Of a stretch of DNA of 9,008 nt, positions 1 to 6,505 are shown piece by piece. The translations under genes were made by a program, and so were the position numbers. Each line of letters begins with the position of its first letter. Positions within the stretch are counted from its first letter, which is position 1. The notes below the pieces were generated by a model, which saw only the letters and a list, made by a program, of their open reading frames with translations, made no database searches and was not told the origin of the DNA. The stretch is taken from NCBI GenBank assembly GCA_023251695.1, contig JAHEYE010000131.1, positions 1 through 9,008 of the forward strand, written 5' to 3'. The DNA is from Sphingobacteriaceae bacterium. GTDB taxonomy: Bacteria > Bacteroidota > Bacteroidia > B-17B0 > Aurantibacillaceae.

Positions 1-1029
1 CAGGAGATAGAAGATATTATTCCGGATAAACATTCCGTTAATTTAGACAGTATTGATTTAGAGGAAGCAAAGAAAAAGGGATTATTAGAAATTGCACCGC
101 TTGAAGATATGTATTTTAAACATGTTGAAGATAATTTTGATATCGCTTTAATTAAGAAATCAGGAATGAAATTGGCGTACGACAGTATGTTTGGGGCCGG
201 GCAGCGTGTTATGAAACGTTTGTTTCCGGACATTGTACATTTACATGATGATGATAATCCCGGTTTTCACGGCCAGGCACCTGAACCAATCCATAAAAAT
301 TTAATGGAGTTTAGTAATTTAATTAAGAAGGACGGAAAAATTAGTTGTGGCTTGTGTACAGATGGGGATGCAGACAGGATTGGTTTATACGACAGCAAGG
401 GAAATTTTGTGGATTCGCACCATATTATTTTATTATTGGTAAAATATTTAGTGGAAGAGAAAAAGTTTGGAGGAAAAATAGTTTGCGCGTTTTCGGTGAC
501 ACCACGCATTAAAAAATTAGCGAAGCATTATAATTTGCCTTTAGAAATAACGCAAATCGGGTTTAAATACATTGCCGGTTATATGATTACCGAAGATGTA
601 TTGCTGGGTGGAGAAGAGAGTGGAGGTATTGCGATAAAAGGACATATTCCTGAGCGTGATGGAATCTGGATGGGATTAACCATTTGGGAATACATGGCGA
701 AGAGCGGAAAATCACTTGAGCAATTAATTGAAGATCTTTACAAATTAACAGGCCGCTTTGTTTACGAACGTAACGATTTACATTTGACCGAAGAAGTAAA
801 GCAAAAAGTTATTAAGGCTTGTAAGGAAGATAAGTATAAAGCTTTTGGTGCTTACAAGGTAGAAAAACTCGAAACCATCGATGGCTGGAAATATTATTTT
901 GAGAATGACCAGTGGATGATGGTCCGTGCCAGTGGAACTGAGCCTGTTTTACGTGTATATGCAGAAAGCGATACAATTGAGAATACGCGCAAAATCCTTA
1001 AAGCTTCACAGGATACTTTGCTAAATTAA
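1..1029 (+). CDS. Phosphoglucomutase/phosphomannomutase family protein, C-terminal part (5' end outside window)
   Basis: Alpha-D-phosphohexomutase that moves a phosphate between C1 and C6 of glucose or mannose phosphate in the cytoplasm, supplying sugar phosphates for polysaccharide and nucleotide-sugar synthesis. The frame is open from base 1, so the gene starts upstream; the internal ATG at 109 is not its start. Counting from base 1, the Mg-binding loop DGDADR is at residues 121-126, the sugar-specificity loop GGEESGG at 203-209, and the phosphate-binding loop RASGTEP at 309-315. These are domains 2 to 4 of the family. The domain 1 active-site serine loop is missing because of the window edge; by family length of about 460 residues, roughly 120 residues are cut off. 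The stop overlaps the stop of the convergent SGNH hydrolase gene by 4 bp. Family is certain, but glucose versus mannose preference cannot be read from this part. Confidence 0.95.
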   Translation, partial: QEIEDIIPDKHSVNLDSIDLEEAKKKGLLEIAPLEDMYFKHVEDNFDIALIKKSGMKLAYDSMFGAGQRVMKRLFPDIVHLHDDDNPGFHGQAPEPIHKNLMEFSNLIKKDGKISCGLCTDGDADRIGLYDSKGNFVDSHHIILLLVKYLVEEKKFGGKIVCAFSVTPRIKKLAKHYNLPLEITQIGFKYIAGYMITEDVLLGGEESGGIAIKGHIPERDGIWMGLTIWEYMAKSGKSLEQLIEDLYKLTGRFVYERNDLHLTEEVKQKVIKACKEDKYKAFGAYKVEKLETIDGWKYYFENDQWMMVRASGTEPVLRVYAESDTIENTRKILKASQDTLLN

Positions 1030-1847
1030 TTCTTAAGAAGATCGGTGCAAATGCCGTTGGCAATTTCATTGGCCAGTTTAGAATAGCCGGCGTCGGTTAA
1101 ATGGAAGTGATCCGTATAAAGATTGCCGCACTTCTTGTAATCACCGCAAACTGCATCAAAATCAATAAACACAATTTTATCGTGAAGTAATTGTTTCTTT
1201 AACTCCTCGTTTAATGCCTCGCGGTATTCTTTTATATTATCAACGCCACTGTCGCTCGTAAAAAAAGAGTAGATATGCGTTTTGATTTTATTAACGATGT
1301 GAAGTTTATCGTACAATTCGGCCACTCCGTATTGCGGTAACTCAATAATAACAGGTTTAATGTTATATTTCAATAATTCCTTTATGATCAGACACATGTT
1401 TTTAGAATAGAAACGTTTCCCAAACTGACCAAAAGAATCGTTTACACCACATGAAACAATGCAGTATTTAACCTGTTTTAATTTTATAAAGGCTGTCGAA
1501 AAAAAATCCCTTTGGCTCCCGAATAAATTCATATAAACCTGCTTTGTTTTCGCACCGCCCTGACCTGAAGAATAAATAAAGCAATGGCGCCCGTTCTGGC
1601 TCATGCTATTTTTTACGAAAGCGTCCAAGTTCCCTGCTGCCACCCAACTGTCGCCTATGATCCCGATGGTTAAAGTAGTATCGTTATTCGGTTCAAGAAT
1701 AGGGCTTCTGAGGTTTTCGTGGGCCAATGAAAAACGGTTATAGAGGTACAAAAGCGATATAAATATCGAGATCAGGATAAAAATGACATATATGGCCCTT
1801 CTTTTTCGCATTTTAGATAATACAAATTTAAGATTATTAATCTTCAT
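1026..1847 (-). CDS. Membrane-anchored SGNH/GDSL-type hydrolase
   Basis: Probable esterase or acyl-hydrolase of the SGNH superfamily, 273 residues. A basic stretch (KMRKRR, 12-17) followed by one hydrophobic segment (about 18-37) predicts an N-terminal membrane anchor with the catalytic domain outside the cytoplasm. The superfamily blocks appear in order: GDS at 65-67 with Ser67 as nucleophile, a glycine-rich block II (SSGQGG, about 93-98), GVND at 134-137 carrying the block III Asn, and DHFH at 246-249 giving the catalytic Asp and His three residues apart. The ATG at 1847 was chosen; a second in-frame ATG at 1811 would shorten the basic N-terminus but keep the anchor. It is divergent from the deacetylase-like gene across 61 bp in which I see no convincing promoter. 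The substrate is unknown; removing acyl groups from a surface polysaccharide is only a guess from the neighbours. Confidence 0.85.
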   Translation of the reverse strand: MKINNLKFVLSKMRKRRAIYVIFILISIFISLLYLYNRFSLAHENLRSPILEPNNDTTLTIGIIGDSWVAAGNLDAFVKNSMSQNGRHCFIYSSGQGGAKTKQVYMNLFGSQRDFFSTAFIKLKQVKYCIVSCGVNDSFGQFGKRFYSKNMCLIIKELLKYNIKPVIIELPQYGVAELYDKLHIVNKIKTHIYSFFTSDSGVDNIKEYREALNEELKKQLLHDKIVFIDFDAVCGDYKKCGNLYTDHFHLTDAGYSKLANEIANGICTDLLKN

Positions 1848-1908
1848 TACCTTGTTTATAAGTTATAAAATAGCAGCCTTAAATAAATCATCCGTTCTTT
1901 AATTTTAA

Positions 1909-3225
1909 ATGGTGAATCAACCTGTTTTAATATATTCGGTAAAAAGTAGTCCACGCTTAAAATATATTTTGAATATTATTTTAAATGATGTTTATGGTTT
2001 GGATTATGTAATTACCCAAAACCCCGTTCAGTTTGAGCAGTCAGAAGCGCCAAAGATTAATTATTCCGTACAGAAATTTACAAGAGATGGGATTAAAATA
2101 TCACCTGTTCAAGTTCTTTTTGAGTACGGCATAAAAGATTATTTAATTGAAGTTAATAATCATAAAGACTATACTAAACTGTTTTTTAAATCTACCGGCG
2201 ATGTTCCTTTCGATCTGTTAGCGGCTTCTTTCTGGCTTTTAACACGCTATGAAGAATATCTCCCGTTTAAGCAGGATAAGTATAATAGGTTTGATGTAAA
2301 AAACAGTCTGGCTTTTCAATATGATTTCATGGACTTACCTCTTGTGAATTTATGGTGCGAGCAATTTAAAAGGCAATTGAGTGAAAAATATCCCGGCATC
2401 AAATTTAAAGAACATCAATTTTCATATTTGTCAACTGTGGATATTGATAATGCCTATAAATTCAAATTCAAAGGCATTATGAGGGAAGCGGGTGGTTATT
2501 TAAAAAGTTTTGTGACACGGAATTTTAAGGAAATTAAAGAGCGCACAGCGGTTGTTCTTAATAAAAAACCGGACCCTTTTGATTCCTATGATTTTTTACT
2601 GGAGGTACAGAAAAAAAACAATCTCAATGTGATGTATTTTTTTCTTTTAGGCGATTATGGTGTGAACGACAAAAACCATCCTGCTAATAATAAAGATTTT
2701 CAGATTTTGATTAAGCATTTGGCCGATTATTCCAAAATAGGAATTCACCCTTCTTTTAAGTCCAATAGTAATTTAAGTCAGTTGAAAATAGAGATAAACC
2801 GCTTATCGAACATCACGCACCGTGATATAAAAAATAGCCGCCAGCATTTTGCGGTTTTAAAATTTCCTGAAACCTATCAGGCGTTGCTTCAGACAGGAAT
2901 TACGCATGATTATTCAATGGGCTACGGAAATTATAACGGCTTCCGGGCCTCGTTTTGTATTCCATACAATTGGTATGACCTGGATGCTGAACAGGAAACG
3001 CCTTTGATGATACATCCTTTCTGCATAATCGAAACAACCTTACGGTTTACCAATAAAGCAACTGAGACAAACGCTATGCAGTTTGCAAAACCAATTATTG
3101 ATGAAGTGAAAAAATACAATGGCGAACTTGTAACTATTGTCCATAATGATACCATGGGTAATGTAAATGAATGGAAGGGATGGAAAGAAGTATATGAGCA
3201 AATTGTAAAAGAAGCATTGAATTAG
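1909..3225 (+). CDS. Polysaccharide deacetylase-like protein (NodB fold, Bacteroidota type)
   Basis: A 438-residue protein with an N-terminal domain of unknown function (about 1-110, resembling the DUF7033 region that precedes such deacetylases in Bacteroidota) and a C-terminal NodB-type carbohydrate-esterase domain (about 170-415). Visible landmarks: TVDID with Asp178 and Asp180 (motif 1), GIHPSFKSN with His280 (motif 2), SRQHF (310-314), YGNYNGFRAS with Arg346 (motif 3), MIHP (367-370) and VHND with His412 (motif 5). In classical enzymes motif 2 is HxxxH; here position 284 is Lys, so one metal ligand is missing or supplied elsewhere. There is no signal peptide, so it may be cytoplasmic. Homologues are often near capsule or cell-surface polysaccharide genes. 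Start is the ATG at 1909, with no clear Shine-Dalgarno. Two tandem TAG stops end the frame. Function as a deacetylase is inferred; family assignment is good. Confidence 0.82.
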   Translation: MVNQPVLIYSVKSSPRLKYILNIILNDVYGLDYVITQNPVQFEQSEAPKINYSVQKFTRDGIKISPVQVLFEYGIKDYLIEVNNHKDYTKLFFKSTGDVPFDLLAASFWLLTRYEEYLPFKQDKYNRFDVKNSLAFQYDFMDLPLVNLWCEQFKRQLSEKYPGIKFKEHQFSYLSTVDIDNAYKFKFKGIMREAGGYLKSFVTRNFKEIKERTAVVLNKKPDPFDSYDFLLEVQKKNNLNVMYFFLLGDYGVNDKNHPANNKDFQILIKHLADYSKIGIHPSFKSNSNLSQLKIEINRLSNITHRDIKNSRQHFAVLKFPETYQALLQTGITHDYSMGYGNYNGFRASFCIPYNWYDLDAEQETPLMIHPFCIIETTLRFTNKATETNAMQFAKPIIDEVKKYNGELVTIVHNDTMGNVNEWKGWKEVYEQIVKEALN

Positions 3226-3253
3226 TAGGCAGTAGCAGTAGGCAGAAAGCAGT
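3224..3253 (+). repeat. Degenerate 7-bp tandem repeat (AGTAGGC) at gene end
   Basis: Reading from the G-proximal A of the deacetylase stop codon, the sequence divides as AGTAGGC, AGTAGC, AGTAGGC, AGAAAGC, AGT. The unit is about 7 bp with one single-base deletion and one diverged copy. It overlaps the stop codon and fills the first half of the gap before the pseudouridine synthase gene. It is too short and degenerate to assign a role. Confidence 0.55.
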
Positions 3254-3279
3254 TTAGTGTTAACTTTAAACCAGAAACC

Positions 3280-3978
3280 TTGAACCCATTACCAAATACA
3301 ATACATCCCGAACAAATTGTTTATGAAGATAATCACATCATTATCATCAATAAACTGCCATCCGAAATTGTGCAAGGTGATAAAACGGGCGACCTGCCTT
3401 TAGCAGAAAAATTAAAAAATTTTATTAAGGATCGCGATTCTAAACCCGGAAATGTTTTTATGGGAGTTATTCATCGCATCGACAGGCCGGTTTCGGGTTT
3501 AGTTATTTTTGCCAAGACAAGTAAAGCGCTTTCCCGGTTCAATGAATTAATTCGTGCGAAAGGTTTGGATAAAACTTATTGGGCAGTTGTGAAAAATAAA
3601 CCGCCAAAAACGGAAGACCACTTGATTCATTATTTATTGAAGAATGAAAAGGCTAACAAGTCAAAGGCGCATGAAAAGCCCGTTAAGGATGGATTAAAAT
3701 CTGAACTTGTATATAAATTCATAAAGTCGAGCGATAATTATCATTTGCTTGAAATTAAATTACTCACCGGGCGGCATCATCAAATCCGTTCCCAGCTTTC
3801 TGCAATTGGTTGTCCGATAAAAGGTGATTTGAAATATGGTTTCGACAGAACTAATAAAGATGCTTCTATTCATTTGCATGCATACAGTTTAAGTTTCATG
3901 CATCCTATAAAACAGGAGGAGGTTAATGTGAAAGCGGCGCCGTTAACGAACGACCCGGTTTGGAATTACTTTAAGTAA
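3280..3978 (+). CDS. RluA-family pseudouridine synthase (probable TTG start)
   Basis: Isomerises uridine to pseudouridine in rRNA or tRNA. The 232-residue protein is the catalytic domain alone, without an N-terminal S4 RNA-binding domain. The family signature HRIDRPVSG is at 65-73 with catalytic Asp68; LLTGRHHQIRSQL (161-173) and GDLKYG (182-187) are the conserved C-terminal RluA motifs. The start is unusual: in-frame stops at 3223 and 3226 close the frame upstream, the only start-like codon before conserved sequence is TTG at 3280, and the first ATG would be residue 61, which would remove conserved N-terminal sequence (EQIVYEDNH onward). The gene follows the deacetylase-like gene by 54 bp on the same strand and may be co-transcribed. 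Its last 13 bp overlap the convergent small gene. Which uridine it modifies cannot be told from sequence. Confidence 0.92.
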   Translation: MNPLPNTIHPEQIVYEDNHIIIINKLPSEIVQGDKTGDLPLAEKLKNFIKDRDSKPGNVFMGVIHRIDRPVSGLVIFAKTSKALSRFNELIRAKGLDKTYWAVVKNKPPKTEDHLIHYLLKNEKANKSKAHEKPVKDGLKSELVYKFIKSSDNYHLLEIKLLTGRHHQIRSQLSAIGCPIKGDLKYGFDRTNKDASIHLHAYSLSFMHPIKQEEVNVKAAPLTNDPVWNYFK

Positions 3979-4163
3979 GTATCAATGGATTCTATCTCGT
4001 CAACCGGAATGTATTGAATCAAATGATTTAAAGCTTCCGTGTTGGTTAATTCGATTTCTGATCCCGGTACAAATAAAATGGTATGTCTCCACTCCGAACT
4101 TAAAATAGAACCGTATTTCCGCGTCCCGTTTTTTAAAGTCAAAATTGCCTGTATTGCATTCAT
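3966..4163 (-). CDS. Small hypothetical protein, 65 residues
   Basis: I do not recognise a named family. The protein begins MNAIQAILTLKNG and alternates hydrophobic and polar residues in a way that suggests a small beta-rich fold; it ends in an acidic segment (VDEIESIDTYLK). There is no signal peptide or membrane segment. I chose the ATG at 4163 because an exact TAnnTTTG box lies 27 bp upstream and GAAGAAAAC precedes the codon. A longer version starting with TTG at 4205 is possible, but the proposed -7 box would then lie inside the coding sequence. The 3' end overlaps the end of the pseudouridine synthase gene by 13 bp on the opposite strand. Its own promoter and the clean frame favour a real gene. 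Confidence 0.65.
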   Translation of the reverse strand: MNAIQAILTLKNGTRKYGSILSSEWRHTILFVPGSEIELTNTEALNHLIQYIPVDEIESIDTYLK

Positions 4164-4190
4164 GTTTTCTTCGTCTTTATATGCTATACG

Positions 4191-4198
4191 CAAACTTA
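4191..4198 (-). promoter_or_regulatory. Predicted -7 promoter box for the small hypothetical gene
   Basis: On the minus strand this reads TAAGTTTG, an exact match to the Bacteroidota -7 consensus TAnnTTTG. There are 27 nt between the box and the ATG at 4163, giving a predicted 5' leader of about 20 nt. No good -33 TTG is seen at the usual spacing. Confidence 0.45.
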
Positions 4199-4260
4199 AT
4201 GCCAAAGGTTTGGGTAAATGTTATTGAATGATTAAGGGCTTGTAATGGTTGAGTGAAATA

Positions 4261-4291
4261 AAAAAGCCCCATCGTTTCGGATGAGGCTTTT
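4261..4291 (-). terminator. Rho-independent terminator of rpoD
   Basis: On the minus strand, AAAAGCCTCATC and GATGGGGCTTTT pair as a 12-bp stem (one U-G wobble) around a 6-nt loop CGAAAC, followed by a T run (TTTTTTATTT). It lies 20 bp past the rpoD stop. Read on the plus strand the stem is weaker (one C/A mismatch) and the U tract short, so it mainly serves rpoD. Confidence 0.85.
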
Positions 4292-4311
4292 AGGTATTAT
4301 TAGATTCAGGA

Positions 4312-5175
4312 TTAACCTAAATACTGTTGTAATAGTTTACTGCGTGAACTATGGCGTAAACGACGGATAGCTTTTTCTTTAATCTGACGAACGCGTTCGC
4401 GGGTCAAATCAAATTTATCGCCAATCTCTTCTAATGTTAAACCATGGTTCATACCGATACCAAAAAATAATTTAACCACATCACGTTCTCTTTCTGTTAA
4501 AGTTGAAAGTGCCCGGTCAATCTCTTTTGATAAGGACTCCATAATTAATCCGTAATCCGCTTTTGGCGAATCGTGGTTAATTAATACATCTAATAAAGAG
4601 CTTTCTTCTCCGTTAGCGAAAGGCGCATCCATACTTACATGGCGACCACTCACTTTCATCGTGTCTGCAACTTTATCAATTGGTAAATCTAAAATCTCAG
4701 CTAATTCTTCAGCACTTGGTTCACGTTCAAATTCCTGCTCTAATTTTGAGTAAGCTTTGTTGATTTTGTTTAATGAACCTACCTGATTTAATGGTAAACG
4801 CACAATACGCGATTGCTCAGCTAAAGCCTGCAATATCGACTGACGGATCCACCATACAGCGTAAGAAATAAATTTAAATCCACGCGTTTCATCGAAACGG
4901 CGGGCTGCTTTAATTAAACCTAAATTACCTTCATTAATTAAATCGGGTAAGCTTAAGCCTTGATTCTGGTATTGTTTTGCTACGGAAACAACGAAACGTA
5001 AGTTTGCTCTCGTCAACTTTTCAAGCGCCTTTTGATCACCTTCTTTGATTTTTTTTGCCAAGTGAACTTCTTCCTCTGCGGTAATGAGTTCTTCGCGGCC
5101 TATTTCCTGAAGGTATTTGTCTAAAGAGGCACTCTCACGGTTGGTGATTGATTTGGTAATTTTGAGCTGTCTCAT
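4312..5175 (-). CDS. rpoD: Primary RNA polymerase sigma factor, RpoD/SigA family
   Basis: Directs core RNA polymerase to housekeeping promoters. The 287 residues hold region 1.2 (about 16-45), region 2 (about 51-121, with the core-binding [17 protein letters not shown] and the -10-recognition stretch [15 protein letters not shown]), region 3 (about 130-205) and region 4 (about 222-282, with the helix-turn-helix [19 protein letters not shown]). The large acidic region 1.1 of proteobacterial RpoD is absent, as is typical for the primary sigma of Bacteroidota, which recognises TAnnTTTG rather than TATAAT. The ATG at 5175 gives the usual [10 protein letters not shown] start of this group. It is monocistronic: own promoter at 5208-5215, terminator at 4261-4291, and 192 bp from the upstream thioredoxin gene. 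Identity is very secure. Confidence 0.97.
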   Translation of the reverse strand: MRQLKITKSITNRESASLDKYLQEIGREELITAEEEVHLAKKIKEGDQKALEKLTRANLRFVVSVAKQYQNQGLSLPDLINEGNLGLIKAARRFDETRGFKFISYAVWWIRQSILQALAEQSRIVRLPLNQVGSLNKINKAYSKLEQEFEREPSAEELAEILDLPIDKVADTMKVSGRHVSMDAPFANGEESSLLDVLINHDSPKADYGLIMESLSKEIDRALSTLTERERDVVKLFFGIGMNHGLTLEEIGDKFDLTRERVRQIKEKAIRRLRHSSRSKLLQQYLG

Positions 5176-5181
5176 GAATAG

Positions 5182-5248
5182 AAATTACGGTTTGGGTAAT
5201 TAACGGGCAAAGATACAAAAAATTACGGCTTTTTTTGAGAAATTAACG
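5182..5248. repeat. Duplicated motif pair flanking the rpoD promoter
   Basis: On the plus strand the 9-mer AAATTACGG occurs at 5182-5190 and 5220-5228, and the 8-mer AATTAACG at 5198-5205 and 5241-5248, in the same order both times. One pair sits in the predicted rpoD leader and the other upstream of the -7 box, so the box lies between them. The two motifs resemble each other. They could be binding half-sites or a decayed duplication. Confidence 0.4.
5208..5215 (-). promoter_or_regulatory. Predicted -7 promoter box of rpoD
   Basis: On the minus strand this reads TATCTTTG followed by C, an exact TAnnTTTG match. There are 32 nt between it and the rpoD ATG, predicting a leader of about 25-28 nt. 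No clear -33 TTG at the normal distance; the upstream DNA is instead rich in A and T runs. Confidence 0.6.
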
Positions 5249-5331
5249 ATTTAAGGGTTTTTTGGCTGTAAAATGCGACAAGTATACCGCAAAACCGCGC
5301 CAATTCAATGAAATTTACCCATTAATCAGTA

Positions 5332-5370
5332 GGAGTTTCCTCCCTAAAGTCGGTTTAGACGACCGCTTTA
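5332..5370 (-). other. Two adjacent hairpins at the 3' end of the thioredoxin gene
   Basis: The first hairpin (5345-5370) pairs TAAAGCGGT with ACCG-A-CTTTA on the minus strand: a 9-bp stem with one bulged base and a 7-nt loop, overlapping the stop codon. The second (5332-5343) is GGAG-GAAA-CTCC, a 4-bp stem with a GNRA-type loop. No U run follows, so these are not a standard rho-independent terminator; they may stabilise the 3' end or stop transcription another way. The rest of the 5176-5367 gap holds the rpoD promoter and the repeats around it. Confidence 0.4.
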
Positions 5371-5865
5371 ATTCAAAAAAGCATTCATTGTTTTATTTAG
5401 AAGTTGGAGATTGACTTTTTTCTGAAAAAGCTCTTCTTTCCTTTTGTTTTTGACGGTGAAATAAGTGGCCGGAATGGCACCGCCCCACTTTTTATTTACC
5501 TTATCAATAAAATCATTTCCATTAATTTCATCCAGTAAAACAACTTCCATGCTGTATTTATTTTTTTCTAAAAACGGAAGCACTTTCTTTTCCAAATCTT
5601 CTTTAAAATCCATACTCACCAAAAGAATTTTTACCAGTGCCGGTTTATTCTGACGGTTAAATTTTTCAAAATCGGGTAATTCTTCAACACAAGGTTTACA
5701 CCACGTTGCCCAAAAATTCACAACATAAATGGTATCGCTATTGTTATGGATACGCTTTAGTAAATCGCCAATTTTATAAATGGCAGGTTTTTGTCCGAAC
5801 GCAGTTAACCCGAAAAATAAAAGCAGAATAAAAAAACTATTTCTTTTCTGTATAGGCATATTCAT
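5368..5865 (-). CDS. Secreted thioredoxin-like (TlpA/ResA-type) protein
   Basis: Thiol-disulfide oxidoreductase predicted to work outside the cytoplasm. A signal peptide (basic KR at 7-8, hydrophobic 10-23, possible cleavage after FGQ at 25) precedes a thioredoxin fold with WCKPC at 55-59 and the cis-proline at IP 131-132. At 165 residues it is a single-domain protein. The start chosen is ATG at 5865; ATG at 5859 would also work and changes little, while the TTG just upstream is unlikely. The gene begins inside the end of the SCO gene, which suggests a shared transcript and translational coupling. By analogy with TlpA and ResA partners of Sco proteins, it probably reduces the cysteines of SCO or of the CuA site of cytochrome oxidase. 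A general role in cytochrome c maturation is the alternative. Confidence 0.88.
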   Translation of the reverse strand: MNMPIQKRNSFFILLLFFGLTAFGQKPAIYKIGDLLKRIHNNSDTIYVVNFWATWCKPCVEELPDFEKFNRQNKPALVKILLVSMDFKEDLEKKVLPFLEKNKYSMEVVLLDEINGNDFIDKVNKKWGGAIPATYFTVKNKRKEELFQKKVNLQLLNKTMNAFLN

Positions 5866-6499
5866 CAAACAAACATTTCAGGTCCACTATCAAACGGTTT
5901 ATTTCAATACTGTCGGTACCATCATAAAACCCGCGGATATGCCTTTCTTTATCAATTAAAGCAAAATTCTGAGTGTGGATAAAATCTTCTTCACCGCCAT
6001 CGCCTTCTTCAGCATTTAATAAATAACCCTTACGCGCAATTTCGTATAAATGTTTTTTCTCACCGGTTACAAAAAGCCATTTGTTATCATTTACACCGTG
6101 TAATTTCGCGTACTCTTTTAGTTGCGCAACAGAATCTGTTTCGGGATCTACGGTATGAGAAATAATTAAGAAATCGTTCCGCGAATTAAATTGCTTATAC
6201 ACCCTTTCCAATTCTGTGCTCATAATCGGACAAATAGATTTACAAGTGGTAAAAAAGAAATCGGTCACATAAATTTTACCTTTAACTTCATCCTCGGTGA
6301 CCTTATTATTGTTTTGGTCAATAAAAAAGAAAGGTGGAACGGTGTGGTAAGAAGTGTCTTTGGTCTTTTCATGCTTTTTTGGTCCGAAATAGGCCAGTGT
6401 ACGGATGGGTTTATTCTCTTTCTTGCTATAAAAATACCAGCCAATAAATGTTGCCGGGAGCAATAGTAATAAAAGCCAATTAATTTTACCTTTGAACAT
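5837..6499 (-). CDS. SCO1/SenC family copper chaperone
   Basis: Membrane-anchored thioredoxin-fold protein that binds copper and helps assemble the CuA centre of cytochrome c oxidase. The 220 residues have an N-terminal hydrophobic anchor (about 7-25) and a soluble domain with the copper ligands in the expected places: CKSICP with Cys86 and Cys90, and His175 in FIHTQNFALID. SHTVDPETDS (114-123) is another family-typical stretch. The downstream thioredoxin gene overlaps its 3' end by 29 bp in another frame. The ATG at 6499 is only 6 bp from a consensus -7 box, predicting a leaderless or nearly leaderless mRNA. The oxidase genes themselves are not in the window. Family is secure; a redox-signalling role, known for some Sco homologues, cannot be excluded. 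Confidence 0.94.
   Translation of the reverse strand: MFKGKINWLLLLLLPATFIGWYFYSKKENKPIRTLAYFGPKKHEKTKDTSYHTVPPFFFIDQNNNKVTEDEVKGKIYVTDFFFTTCKSICPIMSTELERVYKQFNSRNDFLIISHTVDPETDSVAQLKEYAKLHGVNDNKWLFVTGEKKHLYEIARKGYLLNAEEGDGGEEDFIHTQNFALIDKERHIRGFYDGTDSIEINRLIVDLKCLFDEYAYTEKK
6487..6494 (+). promoter_or_regulatory. Predicted -7 promoter box of the KirBac gene
   Basis: TACCTTTG, an exact TAnnTTTG match, 28 nt before the ATG at 6523. The predicted start of transcription is near 6500. The box lies inside the first codons of the divergent SCO gene and is the left arm of the inverted repeat 6487-6513. No good -33 TTG is seen. Confidence 0.5.
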
Positions 6500-6505
6500 A
6501 GTTTA

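Noticed and set aside
109..111. ATG at 109 as the start of the sugar mutase
   Set aside because: The frame is open to base 1 and codes for plausible mutase sequence; the active-site serine domain must lie upstream of the window.
1848..1908. Promoters in the 61-bp gap between the SGNH hydrolase and deacetylase-like genes
   Set aside because: The gap is AT-rich, but I found no TAnnTTTG match on either strand that stands out from background.
4039..4227. 62-residue plus-strand open frame opposite the small hypothetical gene
   Set aside because: It lies antisense to the 3966-4163 gene, has no promoter box or family resemblance, and its sequence looks like a mirror of the opposite coding strand.
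4261..4291. Terminator acting equally in both directions
   Set aside because: On the plus strand the stem has a C/A mismatch and only a TTTT tail, and no plus-strand gene ends just upstream.
6191..6466. 91-residue plus-strand open frame inside the SCO gene
   Set aside because: It is entirely antisense to the well-supported SCO coding sequence and shows no recognisable protein features.
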